In this document: piece after piece, positions 35,889 through 48,404 of the stretch | Layout: each line of letters opens with the position of its first letter | Numbering within the stretch: the first letter of the stretch is position 1 | Assembly (NCBI RefSeq): GCF_000247695.1 | Contig: NW_004624805.1 | Span: 3,693,096-3,757,095, forward strand | Length of the DNA: 64,000 nt | DNA from: Heterocephalus glaber | Lineage: Eukaryota; Chordata; Mammalia; Rodentia; Bathyergidae | Direction of reading: 5' to 3' | The notes under the pieces: model-generated | What the model saw: only the letters and a program-made list of their open reading frames with translations | Told to the model about the DNA's origin: nothing | Database searches by the model: none | Translations under genes and position numbers: made by a program

Positions 35889-36304
35889 GGTATCTTAGCT
35901 ACTTTCCTCAGGAACAAAATACCTGACACCCACAAGTTAAAGGACAAAAGGCTTACTTTAGCTCAGTTTGTAGAGATTTCAGTCCATAGATGGCCGGCTC
36001 CAAGGCAGGGTGGCATGGTAGAGGAAAAACAGTCCATAGCAGGGTAGGCAGGAAGCAGGCATCAAGTGAGCCTTTCTTTACCTTTTATTCCATTCAGGCT
36101 ACACTCCTATTGGTTGGTGCCGCCCACACCTTGAGTGGGGCTTCCTATTATCCATACCCAGAACTATGCTAAACCAGTCAGTGGACTAATTTGGTTATCA
36201 CACCCTCAATCCATAATCACACACCCTAGATCCAGCCACCTTCAAAAAGCCCCACCTATGAGCACATAAAGCTTTGGGGGGACATCTAGATACAAGCTGT
36301 AACA
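35889..36304 (-). mobile_element. MaLR-type solo LTR
   Basis: Antisense copy of the same family: CAAAATACCTGACACCCACA, AGTTAAAGGACAAAAGGCTT, TTTCAGTCCATAGATGGCC, ending GCTGTAACA. It interrupts the second L1. Confidence 0.85.
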
Positions 36305-36898
36305 GATGATATCACCAATGAATAAAGGTGATTTCACTTACTTTTAAATATGAATGAATTTTTTAATGTACTAGTCAGAGCCTCCAGCCCAATACTGAAT
36401 AGAGGGTTGAGGATGAATATCCTCACCTTGTTCCTACTCTCCTAGGGAAAGTATTCATTCCTTCACCATAACAGTATGCTGCTAGCTATAGGTTTTTCAT
36501 TGATAACTTTTTCAAATAGAGGAAATTCTTTTTGTTCCTGAGTTTTCTGATTCTAGGAATTCCAATTACAAGTACATTAATTAGACCATTTGAAGTTTTC
36601 TTTCCTTTGGTTTCCATTGGTACATTTTTGAGTTCACTAATATTTCCCCATATAATGACTAATGTGCTTTAATTTCATCTAGTGTAATTTTCATCTCAGA
36701 TGTTATAGTTCTCATAGAATTTCAATTTTGTTCTTGTATTTTCTATGGTCTATTTTTCTCCAGTTTCTTTAACACATGGAGCACAGATATAAGAACTATT
36801 GTCTGTTAATACTATTATCTATGTCATTTCAGGATAAGTTTCAAGTAATTGTTTTCTCCTCTGATTATGGATCATATATCTTTTCTTTGCATGCCTAG

Positions 36899-37198
36899 TG
36901 TCTTAGACTGTTTTGTGTTGCCTATAACAAAATGCCTGAGGCTGGGAACTTTATGAGGGAAAGAGGTTTATTTTAGTTCACATTTTTGGAAGCTGAAAAG
37001 TTCAGGCTTGGGTGGCCACATCTGTTAAGAGTCTCATGCTATGTCATAGTATGGGAGGTGATATCATATGGCGGGAGTGCACACAAGAGTGGTGAGCAAT
37101 GTGAACTTACAAGGCCAGACACATGGGGAGGCTTTCATAACAGTCTACTTTCCTGGTAACTAATCCTCCCCTAACCCCTAAGTCACTCCTCAGACAGG
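36899..37198 (-). mobile_element. MaLR-type LTR fragment (different subfamily)
   Basis: TGTCTTAGACTGTTTTGTG, then AACAAAATGCCTGAGGCTGG and GAAAGAGGTTTATTTTAGTT, follow an antisense MSTx/THE1-like LTR. It abuts a sense LTR fragment at 37199-37400. Confidence 0.7.
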
Positions 37199-37400
37199 CC
37201 CCTTTGTATCTCTCTTTCACTTCTGGGTCAGAGGTGAATAGTTTTACTCACCACGTTCTCCCGACCATGATGGACTGCCACAGGCCCAAAGCAATGGGAC
37301 CAACCAATCAGAGAATGAAACTGAGTCAAAACAAACTCTTTCTCTTTCCAGGTAGATTATCTCAGGTATTTGGTATAGTGATGGAAAGCTGACTAACACA
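37199..37400 (+). mobile_element. MaLR-type LTR, 3' half
   Basis: CTCCCGACCATGATGGACTG ... TTATCTCAGGTATTTGGTAT ... GCTGACTAACACA is the 3' half of the sense family LTR. The 5' half is absent, replaced by the antisense fragment on its left. Confidence 0.75.
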
Positions 37401-37589
37401 GTTACCTTGGTTTTCAGTTGTTCCAAACAGGAAGGCAAATCTGGTCCTTACTACCCCATCTTGGCAGCCCCATTTTTAGAACCTTTACCTTGAATAAAAA
37501 TTTACCAGGCTAAGGTGCATTTCTTTTGGGACTTTTTTCCTAAATTAGCAAGTATTCTGCAAAATCAACCAGAGTTTGTGATTAAGGCA

Positions 37590-38170
37590 TCAGCATTGAA
37601 GTTAGACAGGCTAAACCTTCATATTGTTTCATTTTCATGGTTTGACCTACAAATTACCTACCCTCACTGAGCTGAGCCTCAGTTTCCTCATTTATATGAG
37701 GGTAATAATGGTGTTGTGATATTTAATTTTATGTGTCACCTTGGTTGACCTGTAGTGCTCAGGTGTTTAGTCCAACGCTAGTCCAGATGTTGCTGTGAAG
37801 ATTTTATATTATTAAGACTTACCATTGATTGATGTGAGGAAAGGACATTTGATAATATGGATGGGATTCCTCCAATCAGGTAAGGACTGAATCAAAACAG
37901 GTTTCCCAGAGAAGGAGGAATTCTGCCTCAGAACTGCAACACAGGGGTCCTACCTGATTCTCTGCAGCTGGCCTGCCTCATGGATTTTGATCTAAGACAA
38001 CACCTTGAACTCTTGCCTATTTCCAGCCTGCCAGCCAGCCCTCTGGTTTGCCACTTGCCAGCTCCACAATCATGTGACCCAACTTCTTAAATCTACCTCA
38101 TAAATAGTTGTTTGGTGAAACTTAAAATTGATTAATAGTGGGTATAAAGTGGCTGACATTTACTAAGTAA
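37590..38170 (+). mobile_element. MIR SINE split by an LTR
   Basis: The sense MIR block CTGAGCCTCAGTTTCCTCAT and GAGGGTAATAATGG ends at 37711. The MIR end block AAGTGGCTGACATTTACTAAG resumes at about 38148. The 400-bp LTR between them is a later insertion. Confidence 0.7.
37712..38107 (+). mobile_element. MLT2-type ERVL solo LTR
   Basis: It begins TGTTGTGATATTTAATTTTA, followed by TGTGTCACCTTGGTTGACC, and contains GGATGGGATTCCTCCAATCAG and CAGAGAAGGAGGAATTCTGCC, the block order of MLT2/ERVL LTRs. Its insertion split the MIR. Confidence 0.75.
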
Positions 38171-41100
38171 GTCTTCAAGAAATAATATTTGCCATCATTG
38201 TTTTTAAAATAATATTTACAAACATGTTGGCAGTTAGTCCAGTCATAAGCCCAGAACATCCCAAGAAAAAGACCAAGCTCACTCTACTCAGCCCTCTTCC
38301 CTTGTGTCTAAGAGAGCTTGATGCATAGTGCGGGCTTAGTAAATAGTTTCTGAATAAACTAATGAGAGTGAGTAAGGACCTTCTGGCTCTTATTAGCTCC
38401 AAATTAACAACTGAAGGTCACACATTCCTTCTGGGGACAGTATCTTAAACCAGGCACAGACAAGTTAAACTGGAAGCAGCATGTTCTCTGCACAGAGCTA
38501 GACAATTATAATTATCAATTCTTTTTCTCTCTCAGTCCCCACCACATAAAAAATAAAATTAATTTAAAAAGAAGTGCAAACAATCTATGAGTCTGATTAC
38601 ACCCATCACTTACAGAAGGTTATGACACAAGCTGTAACAAACATGTCACTCTTCGAGATGAAATGACTTCTCCTAAAGTGTGTCAGGTTACATATTAAAC
38701 ACCCCATATGTGCAGGTTCAACAGGCGAGGCTGTCAGGGCAAGTGACATACTAATGCCCTACGAGCTTCCAGTTCATTCCCTGACTTTCTGAATGGGCTG
38801 CCCTTATTTCTCTTCTACTCCCTCTCTTCCCTTCACTGTCACAGCCTCTGGGCATAGTAAAAAAAATTGAAGGTCAGTCCGGAGACACTGAAGTTGGGGG
38901 AACCCAAACTAGTGGCAGTGTGAGGATGGGCTGAAAATGAAGGAAATACCAAATCCTTAATTTTTGTACTGGAAATCCACAAGGCAGTCTATATCTATCA
39001 GCCTGAATATGTAAAGCAGATCTCAAAACTTCTCAAAACTAGGGCTTCCTACTCTAAGCCTTCTCTAAGCCCTAGAGAATTAAGAGAGTGAGTAAGAAAG
39101 GACTCTTTTCAACTAGGAGAATATCCTTTGGCTACAAATATTTGAATTTTTCTTTTTCTTATGGTATCCTTTACATTGTTGTCATTAATATGCAAACCTG
39201 ATATTGGGGGTAATGTGTTTTCACTATTAAGCATATACACAGAGATTATGACATGGGCATTAAGCCAAAAATCTGTATGGACTTTCATTCTTAGGAACCT
39301 GTGTGCTCAAGTAGATTTTTGTATTAATTCAATTTTAGAAATAGTAACTTAAATAATGGACGAGCTATCTTACCATTTTCAGTAGACAAAGGGATTTAAG
39401 CAACAGGAAAAAGGCAATTGTATTCATTCTTGTAAACATGTATAAAAGAAATAGAGAACATAAGGGGGAAATAGTAGATATTTTAATTTATTCAGTGTTC
39501 TTTTTCTTCTCACAGTGGATTTAGGAAATTAAAATGTGCACACCAAAGAGGTTGAAGTTCTAAATCCTACAGTACCCTGACATGTGTCTATTTTAGTCAC
39601 ATAAAAATTTAAATTTCTTGCTTTGGAAGAGACAAGACAATGGAATAAGAAAAGAAACACCTATAATCAAAGGGTGAATTTTTAAATGGTGCTTGATTTA
39701 CTCATTTAACCTTTATGATTTGATTTGTGCTATGAAGTTGACACAAAAAAACACTAAATGAGGTGTTTTAGAATAAATTTACAATTGAGATCTTTGGTAG
39801 GGAAGGAACTCTATTGTACATCACTTAGTAAAAGTCTCTGACATTTTTTACTTAGTACTTTTATTGGCTTTTTCTGGTCAATTTTTTATTTTCCATCTTT
39901 GAATCATTATGACTACTGAAAAGAAAGCCAACATTCATGCAAAAACATAAACAAAGACTAGATTACTTTAAAAACTATGGAACAGCGAACAGTAAAGTTA
40001 GCACACCTGGTATAAAGCATACTTGGACTACTTTCACATTTAATGAAAAATATGTTCCACTGAGAATTAACACTTAACAATATTACCTAGAAATTCACTA
40101 ATAGTTTGGCAGCTTATTGAAAGATTGAGACTTTATTATTCCCACTGTAACAAAGCATTATAGGAAAATGCCTGAAAATCTGAGCAAGTGGCCTTGAAGA
40201 CATGCCAAATTACTTTTCTCTCCAATTAGTGGAATGTCCTATCAAATGAAATTGTGAAAATTTCAGGAATGTCTACAGAGACATTACAAATTACATAGGC
40301 ATTAAGTCATTTAATGTAAGATGGATCTATGAGGAGAATAGGATGATTCTCTAAAGAGGACAAAATATTTATTGAAAGGGCTGATGGATCATGGGATACA
40401 TCGTAGGTTTTTAATATGTTCAGCGCATCATTATGTTCTTACTTCATTGATTGTGAACATTCCAATTTTGGTTTTCAACAAAACGAGCTATTATACCACA
40501 CTAAGAAACAACTGCAATTCGGACTGGTTTTCCCTTCCTTCCTGTGAAACTTCTCTGGAACTTCCTACTTCTTTTATGCAAGTGATTTCTTTGTTTCATT
40601 CTTTTTCTACGGCTTAGTGGTTTGTATCATTTTGAACATGTATTTTTCTTTTGAAATATCAGATGAAAAATTTCTCAGCCTTATATTATCTAATAAAGAT
40701 TGTGCTATGATTAAAGCCAGACCCAGATTGTAGATCTGCTTTCTTTTTTGGGGGGAAACACAAACGAGCAATTTCAATAAAAACATTCCACTTCCCACCA
40801 GAGACGCTGGCAATGGTAATCCAGGTATTACACTATCTGCAAATGTACATCTAACACGCAGGGCCTGCATGGAAGTATTTAAAAAGCTTAACCTAAGATT
40901 TTCATATTAAGAATGGAATGTACTTTTTGATTCCTTAAAACCTTAATTTTAAAGAAAGGCACTTTTTAAAAGGGTCTTGGAAAGGACCTGGGACTGCTGA
41001 CAAGTTATTCTGTTAAATAATGAGCTGACCTGCTCCCTCTTCCCAATCATTTTTAAAATTGAGTGGATAAATTGGAAGAGATGTTCGTCACTGGGTTGTT

Positions 41101-41214
41101 TATAATGGCCACCAGCTGAATGCAGCTCAACTGTTCAGAAGGCACTGATAAAATGCTGATGGGAGGGCAGGATGACGGGACGTGGGCAGCAGAATGGCAA
41201 AGAGAGAGGGTATT
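38171..41214. other. Unassigned A+T-rich sequence
   Basis: Only a short MLT1-like patch (39545-39600, GAGGTTGAAGTTCTAAATCC) is recognised. No exon is supported. A run of A/T-rich single-copy-looking sequence like this is typical of introns or gene deserts. Confidence 0.4.
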
Positions 41215-41425
41215 GGCACAGCTGCCCTGGTCCTGCCGTTTACTGGTCATGTGATCTTAGATGAGTTATTTAAGCCTCAGTTTTCTCATCTGTAATATGG
41301 AGATTATATCTATGTAGCTATCCCTAACAGTCGAAGTGAAGCATGCAATAATAGTTATTATTGACCCTGGCACCTAGGACAGTGCCTGGCACATAATAGA
41401 CAATAAATACGTGTTCAATAAATAC
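41215..41425 (+). mobile_element. MIR SINE
   Basis: GGTCATGTGATCTTAGATGAG, CCTCAGTTTTCTCATCTGTA and AGTGCCTGGCACATAATAGA followed by GTGTTCAATAAATA are well preserved sense MIR blocks. This is the clearest MIR in the window. Confidence 0.9.
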
Positions 41426-41479
41426 AAAGAGATTGCAAGAGCACCCAGCAAATAGCTGGCACTCAGATAGTAGCTATAA

Positions 41480-41545
41480 TGATGGTATATTCATACAATG
41501 GAGTGTTAGGCAATGATTTAAAAACTGTGTATCAGTATGTAAAAT
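41480..41545 (+). mobile_element. Short L1 3' UTR fragment
   Basis: GATGGTATATTCATACAATGG, then AGTGTTAGGCAATGATTTAAA, matches the 'ATGGAATACTAYTCAGCAATAAAA' region of old L1 3' ends. Confidence 0.55.
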
Positions 41546-41670
41546 AAATAAAAATAAAACAGAAATAAGATAGCTAGGAAAAAGCATATACAAGGTGCTA
41601 TGAATTTCATAAGAAGGTAACCCAAAGGGAGGCAAATATGCACACACATTTTCATGTGTACACATTCATA

Positions 41671-41671
41671 T

Positions 41672-41708
<37 letters not shown>

Positions 41709-41709
41709 G
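41671..41709. repeat. (GC)n(AC)n compound microsatellite
   Basis: TGTGCGCGCGCGC is followed by about 14 AC units. It is an alternating purine-pyrimidine tract with GC core, a classic Z-DNA-prone sequence. Confidence 0.95.
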
Positions 41710-41842
41710 ATCATCTGCAGAAGCCCCCACGGGCACTGCTCTGCTGGGTTTCTCCTGCACACCCTTGGTCCTGTTTGAATTCTAAACACTTGCGTAGACA
41801 GAGGGTTGGTTTTCAGAAAAGTGGATTTTGGCTTTTCTTTTG

Positions 41843-41916
41843 AGGGTGATGAGGATGGAACCCAGCCTTATGCAAGCTAGGCAACTGCTCTACTACTGAG
41901 CTGCATCGACAGCCTA
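41843..41916 (-). mobile_element. ID-type SINE, antisense
   Basis: AGGGTGATGAGGATGGAACC, GCAAGCTAGGCAACTGCTC and TACTACTGAGCTGCATC are the reverse complement of a diverged ID element (A box GCTCAGTGGTAGAGC, B box GGTTC..). Confidence 0.8.
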
Positions 41917-43151
41917 GGAAGCAGATTCTGAGCCACAGTTGGTGTGTGGACACTCACTGAGGGCGCTGTAGATGAGCCGAAAGGGCGCAGGATGGGCCCG
42001 GAAGCTGGCTGCAGTGGGTTCCGGGAAAAGGCCTCAGTCACCCCGGGAAGCTCTGACTCTGAACGGCCCATCAGAGTTGTCCCAAGACTGAGGGACCAGG
42101 TTGCAGCAGTCACCACATCGTTTGATCTTTCAACAAGAAAGTGTCACAGCTCTCACGGATTTAACTTCCGTTCTCAGTAGGGAAAGCATCTGCGCAGATC
42201 CAGTGTTTGCGGTAGGACTGGCGGATCCTCCGGCCACCTAACCCCACCTGTCCCCATGCTTTCCTGCCCCGCCAGAGCTACTTGACACCCCGACAGTTCG
42301 CTGAGGGCTGGTTTAAGGCAGTGCTTCCTGGGGAAATTTATTTGTGCACACTAGCTGCTTTAAAGAGTCACGCGATAATTGTTTATTACATATTAATAAT
42401 TCAGGAAGACGTGGAATTGGCCAGTACAGAACAATATATTGAATTGTGCACATTTTCTAGTTTGGGCCTTATTAGAATTACTGGGAATTTAGGGTAGATT
42501 CTCAGGACAACCAAAGCATAAATATACTATAGAACAGAGCTCTACAATTGGGCTGCACGCCCTCCAGAAGTGGGAAACACACCCACTGGGGCCTTCAAAT
42601 AGCAAACACATTTGTTAATTTGTTATGGCAGGGAATTTGAAAAGAAAAAATAAGGAAGAAATAGTTTCCCCAGTGATTCAGCCGTATCTGGTCCACAAGC
42701 CAGACTCCCCCATTTTGCATACAATAAAAGAGAGCCTCAGCGAAGAACCCGAATTCCTCAACACAGAGAGAGATGACAGACACCCTCAAGTAAATGTGTC
42801 CGGGTACCCTCTGCAGTTCACTCATTCTCGGTGAGCTAGGATGACAAAGCTATTTAGTTTTAATGAAGCTAATCTTCAAAAATCATTACATGGCATCGGC
42901 TATTGGCTGTTCAGCAACATAGTATCCGGGATTGGCTCTTGAAACAGAAAAAGAACATTAGTAGAAGACAATAGTGAAAAGCTGAAAGGCTTGCTTTAGT
43001 TAGAAAATCCTTTGGAAGACACAAAGCTTAAAGTAGTAGTAAATATCATAAACTATGGGATAATTGCTGAATGAACTATTGCCAAATGAGTGAAAATTAA
43101 GATCCCTCCAAAAACATTCCTTAACTGAGCTTCTAGATTCTACTTCGAAAA
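41917..43151. other. Unassigned sequence
   Basis: No repeat or exon recognised. 41950-42280 is moderately G+C-rich with scattered CpG but is not an island. Confidence 0.4.
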
Positions 43152-43258
43152 TGAAATATATGGGGTTGGGGATATGGCTTGAGAGTAGAGCACTTGCATA
43201 GAATGTGTGATGGTTTGATCCCCAGCCCTGCAAAAACAACACAAAACAAACAAACAAA
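43152..43258 (+). mobile_element. ID-type SINE
   Basis: It starts GGGGTTGGGGATATGGCTTG and has GTAGAGCACTTGCATAGAATG, a TTTGATCCCCAGCCCTGC B-box region and an (A)nCA-rich tail. It is the canonical ID type, distinct from the GATTTAGCTCAGTGGTTTC SINE family at 23824. Confidence 0.9.
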
Positions 43259-43393
43259 AAGAGTAATGACAATGCAATACCTGAAGACATGCTTTTATGC
43301 AGCCTAGCAAAGAAAAGATTTATTGAAAAGAGATATATTCTCAATGGTAAATGATTTCTTTGGTTAAAAGAACTGGGAATCAGAGGGTATTGG

Positions 43394-43395
43394 TG

Positions 43396-43453
<58 letters not shown>
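43394..43453. repeat. (TA)n(TG)n(TA)n compound microsatellite
   Basis: About eight TA units, twelve TG units and nine TA units run without interruption. The two TA blocks are mutually complementary, so the tract can extrude as a hairpin with a TG loop. Confidence 0.95.
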
Positions 43454-45490
43454 AAAACACTCATTGAGTAAGTGACAGAATTAAAAATGAAAAGATGCCA
43501 GGGGAAGTGCACAGGCAACTTCCTCCTGTGACATCCATTTACTGCATCAGTCACACAGATATAGCAACAACAACAACAAACAAAACAAAACACCCAAAAA
43601 ACTTGAACCTGAAGTACACAACACATTATAGGACATCATCAATGTGTTTACCCAAAAGAAAAAGAAAAACAGAATCTTAAAGAGATTGGGAATAACAGTG
43701 AAAATCTGTTGTTCCCATAGAGGTGATACATCATCTCATGGAAAAGCACTTTAAAACATTATTTAACCTGTGATACTCATTATCGTTTTATAAAGTCTAA
43801 TGTTGAATATTCCCAACTTGCTGACTTTTTCTATGGCTGTTGTACTAGCCAACAGATATTTTTTAAAAATATCATTAATCTGTCCTTTTGGAATAAAGTT
43901 GAAGAGAAAAATAGTGTTAAAATTAATGAGAAAATAATTATTTTAGAAAGAAATTCATGCTGTGAAAGAGCATTTTGGAAATGGATACCTGAAAATATTT
44001 GGAATATATGTGTTTTTTATTTTTTAAGAGTAATGTAAAAATTCATATCTATACATAAAAATACTAGCAACAGAATTTTCCAGTGTGTTCCAATCTTTCC
44101 AAATGAAGAATTTTGCCAGATTTTGAACATGTTTGTATGCAGTACTTTAAGTCATCTGTCCTGATTAGTTTGCAGTAACAACTGTTTGATATTCAGAAAT
44201 GTAGACATTTAGTAGCCCATAAGCCACTTTGGCATAATTATGGATGTAGATAGAATTCAAAATCAGTATTATAATTTACTAGGAAAGAATTTTTTAAAAT
44301 CACTTCTCATATTTGAATCTGCATATCTTAAAAGTGTATCCTCATCTATTATAACTATTAAAATACAGTGAACTCAAAATCAATAGAGAAAGTTGTGTTT
44401 TATTTTGCTATACCATAAAGTGTCGATCCAAAATTATCACTAATCAAATTCTTAAAACCTTATTTCAACTTTGCTTTTTCAGAAACATTTATTTTCATAT
44501 TTCATGTTGATCCTGTGTTAATATTTAACATAACATGCTGAAGCAGGGTAGAACATGTAAATACATACAGATGTTAAATATTAACTATTTTTAAAGTAAA
44601 TATATTAGCGACACATGCTCAAAAAATTTTCCCATTGGGGGACATTAATAGGGTGTCTTTTATAGAGGATAGCCAATCAAAAACAGCAAAAAAAATGGGT
44701 TAATTGGTCCTTTTAAAGAGTCTCCCAGAAGAAAAAATATTCCCTACAATGCATATAACATGCCAACCCTGAAGAATTCATTACTCTTCTACTGGCAGGC
44801 AAGCGACATTGGAAAGTTAAGGACATAAACCTTTTTGGAGCTTTTCACCAGAATTGTCTGGCTAAAAGTCATCCTCCAGAGCAAATCCCCAGAGTTTCTC
44901 ATTCAGCAGGAGGAGTGCAGACCCAACTATCTGGACTTTTACAAGCACCATGAACTGTTAAGAAGCGATTCCTCACTTTGCAGATGATGGGAGTAGGGTG
45001 TGGTGAATTGATGTGATGTCACCAATCAGAGCCTAAACTGGAATCTTCCCTGCCCCATCTTTCCCTGACCCAGTGCCCTCCTTGGGGCTGTCCCATGTCT
45101 GAAGTGAGAACCTGCTGACATCTTGGTTAGATAGGTCCTGAGTGAAGGACAGCTAAGGAGCTCAGATTTCAGTGCTTCGCCTAGAAGTCGCTCTTCACTT
45201 GCAAAAGACCCTTTGAATGTGCTGGTGAGAGTGTTGGCCACCTAGCTTTATAAAGCTAAAGACTAAAGGTCCTGTGGGTTTGTTGTTGCCATGCTGCTAG
45301 GAGAACCTCTGCCATGGAATCTGCCATTTGACACGAGCTTCCTGTCTCCTGTACAACCCTGCATGTGCCGGGGATGCTGCCCACGCACAGAGGAGTGAAG
45401 CATCCATGGCAAGGCCAAGGCCAGAGAGCTAAGTGGAAGGGAAGAGTTCCTCCTGGACCTTGTGGAATTGGAGACAAGGCACGTTTTGTA
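43454..45490. other. Unassigned A+T-rich sequence with MER5-like patch
   Basis: A patch at 44885-44960 (AATCCCCAGAGTTTCTCATTC) resembles a MER5A fragment. The remainder has no recognisable exon or repeat. Confidence 0.4.
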
Positions 45491-46120
45491 AAACCTTGGT
45501 TTGTGAGCATAATTCGTTCTGGAAACATGCTTGTAATCCAAAGCACTTGTATATCAAAGCAAATTTCCCCATAAGAAATAATGGGAACGCAGATGATTCA
45601 TTCTGCAACCCAAAAATATTCATATAGAAATAATCACAACACTGTAATATATTACAAAATACTAAAGAAAATATAAAATGTAAAGAAAAATATCAACTTA
45701 ACCTGCACTTACCTTTGAAAACCTTTGTGGCCCGTGTGACGGAGATGAGAGAGGAGGGGTATTGTGCAGGACGACTTTCACTGTCACTGATTCAATCACT
45801 GCTACCTATTGGCTCAGAGGAATCTTTTTCTTTTCGTACATCTTTAACAAGGAAACTTTCCAATGCCATTTGCTTTCATCTCCTTTTGAGGGATTTGCAG
45901 AAATGTGACACTGTATTGTCATTAAAGAGATTTTTCGTTCTCACTGCTGCAGCCTTTTTCAGGTGGTGATTTTCTACAAAACTTTTCACTGTTTCCCACA
46001 TGTTATACATCTCCCTAATCTCATTTTAAGTGAGTGATTCCTCTGCCTTTTTCTCCTCCTCTTATGCAGACAAGATCTCTTCTATAGCCTCTTGATATTG
46101 GGAGATAATCACCCATAATC

Positions 46121-46172
<52 letters not shown>

Positions 46173-46326
46173 AGGAACCATTGGCTCAGTTGTCATCACA
46201 TGAGGTTCAGTATCATGTACTATTCATATTGCAAGACATTGCTCGCTTATCAAGTTAAAATTTATTAGATGTGTTTGCTTATCCTGCAGAACACTCCCAG
46301 AACAAGTTACTTGTAATCAAAGTTTT
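45491..46326 (-). mobile_element. Decayed TcMar-Tigger transposon
   Basis: Inverted ends AAACCTTGGTTTGTGAGCAT and (reverse complement of the right end) AAAACTTTGATTACAAG are bounded by TA on both sides. On the minus strand the interior holds transposase C-terminal remnants (e.g. LFNDNTVSHFCKSLKRR before a stop) resembling the conserved region of Tigger/TIGD proteins. Stops and a truncated length (836 bp) make it a dead, internally deleted copy. A (GA)n tract expanded inside it. Confidence 0.8.
46123..46175. repeat. (AG)n microsatellite
   Basis: About 20 uninterrupted AG units are followed by GGGAGAGGGAGAGG. The tract lies within the Tigger copy. Confidence 0.95.
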
Positions 46327-48404
46327 TACCAGGTTTTGTTGGGAATAAACAATGGCCTGGTCACAAGTTTGATTTGCTGGCTTTGGAAACACTTGAAGTG
46401 CAGTGATGGTTGGAGAGTGGGATATTTCCTCCAACTTGATCAGATCATGAAAAACAGGCAATGAGGCTGGTGGAGGTCATGGATGTGCAGGCTTGTGTGC
46501 GCGTGTTTGGTGACCATGTGCTTGATCATACACTGAAGTGCTGAGCACACACCCACCTCCTCTAAACACAATTCCCATCACCTGCACTTCCCTTAGGTAT
46601 GTACATCCCAGAAAACATACCTCCAAGGGGAATGCACGCATACATATATTTTCAGAGAGAAACAAAATAAGAAGAATAAAAAGAGATTTGACTTACCATT
46701 TAACATTTTCAAAATGTTTGATCATTGCTCATGGGGAAACTGTAGCTCTTGCTTAGAAAATCTGACACATTTTAATGTAAAAATATTCCTCCATTTAGGT
46801 GTGTGTATGTGTATGGTGGGGGCCTGTTGCTTTATAAAACCTCCCAAAGCTGAGCATGGGCTTCATTTCTGGAGCCTTTCTGTTCAGCACTAAAGTGAGA
46901 CCATTTCTTCTGTGACCAAAGGGCCCCGTCAGGTTCTCCCACACTTGCTTCTCAATTCCTAGCATGAAGCCAAACTGGGGGGCGGTTATGATGTTTGCAG
47001 TGCCAGATCTACCCACAGGCAAAAATGAGAAAACAAAATGTGGCAGAAGGATTCCAGAGCAGTTAGAATTATGGGAAAATCAATTTCACACACTGGCCAG
47101 GCCCTCTGGACTAAGCCCTGTTTGGCCTCCGGCCAAGGAGCACTCCCCAGTCAGGCTGCCGCCCCTCCTGCCGGGTTAGCCTGTTCTCAGGCTGGAAAGC
47201 TGGGGGTGGATGGAGGACATCTGGGATAGAACTTGGCCCTCCCTCCACGGGAATCACTCACAGGAGGATCTGTTATCGCTCATTTACACCAACTGTCTTC
47301 AACCATTTTTATGGCATGGCTGTCACAGAAAATGGCAGCACTTGCATGGTCACTAGGAGTATGTCTCGAGGGAGACAGAGACTAAATGGAGACAGGACAA
47401 TGGAGGAGCCTCCGAACCCCACCCAGCTGCCCAAGGACTGGGGGTACCAGTTTGTCAATGTACTGTTAACCCAGTTTGTGCCGAGATGGGGAAGCTCCAG
47501 TCTACTCCATAGCACTATCTCTGATGAAAGGTTTTTCCCTCAGTAAAGGCTTGAGGACTTCTTAGTGGATTTGAGGTAGGAGAGGACCTGAAGCTCTCTG
47601 AGCAGTACTTTCATTTTTCTTCTGTGGCTGGCCCAAATGTGTTCCAGCTGACCTAGCTACACCAGGCAGTTGCTCTGGAAGATATTTGCTGTGGCTGCAG
47701 CAGGCTTTGGATGCAGACCTAGCCCAGGTGACTCTGCCCTGCAGCCTCTCTGGATAACTGTTCCTCTGTAGCCCTCCTCAGTCTGGTCCAAGAGGGGCCT
47801 CTTCCATACCCACGACCAAACAGGAAGTCTGACCCTGCATGTGCCTGCCCTTTTGCCTTTATAAGCAACCTCCTCACGCCCTTAGCAAGTTCAGCCCAGT
47901 CTCTCTTCTCCTTTATGGTGCAGCATAACACCAGAGGGAGTGGTAATCCTAAAGGCAGCCAGCAGAAGAGATTGATAGAAACAAAAAATTTCCAGGGCCC
48001 ACCATACCCTATGGCTGAAAAGAGTTCAAAGCCTGCTGGTAGCTGCTGGCTGTGAATAGCAAGGAGCTGCTAACTCTGAGTTGATAGTGGCTGGCTTTTA
48101 AAGCCCAGGATATCAACATTAAAAGAGCTACACTTTGCCAATGTTTGATTTCTATATGAATTGTGCAAGAACCCTCAGCTGATTGGTAATGTCTTGGAAG
48201 TACACCTGGGAGCTCCCCCCAGAGGGCCCTGAAAAAGAGGAGTCAATGGTGACAATCATTAGCAGGCTCAAGAATCAACCAATTGCATCTTCCATGTGGC
48301 TAAGAATCCCTGCTGGTCTGTGACAGTCTGACCTCATGTTGCTGGGTTGTGCCATGTTGTACAGGCTATTATATGGGGGAAGCAGAAGAAGTACAGTGCA
48401 AGCA
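46327..48404. other. Unassigned sequence
   Basis: I see no repeat, exon or RNA gene with adequate support. A C/T-rich G+C-moderate block at 47100-47230 and frames on both strands at 47309-47546 lack splice sites. Confidence 0.4.

Larger units (their letters stand above)
34060..37475 (-). mobile_element. Second L1M element, antisense, with internal loss and LTR insertions
   Basis: L1 antisense blocks run in order: 3' UTR/ORF2 end at 34240-34336, ORF2 at 35150-35888 (e.g. TATATGAATTTTAGCATCAA, GTTTTGTAGTTTTAAGTGTA) and 36305-36540, then 5' region at 36540-36898 and 37401-37475. LTRs at 34337-35140, 35889-36304 and 36899-37400 were inserted later. Part of ORF2 is missing, since the element is much shorter than 6 kb once LTRs are removed. 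Confidence 0.8.
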
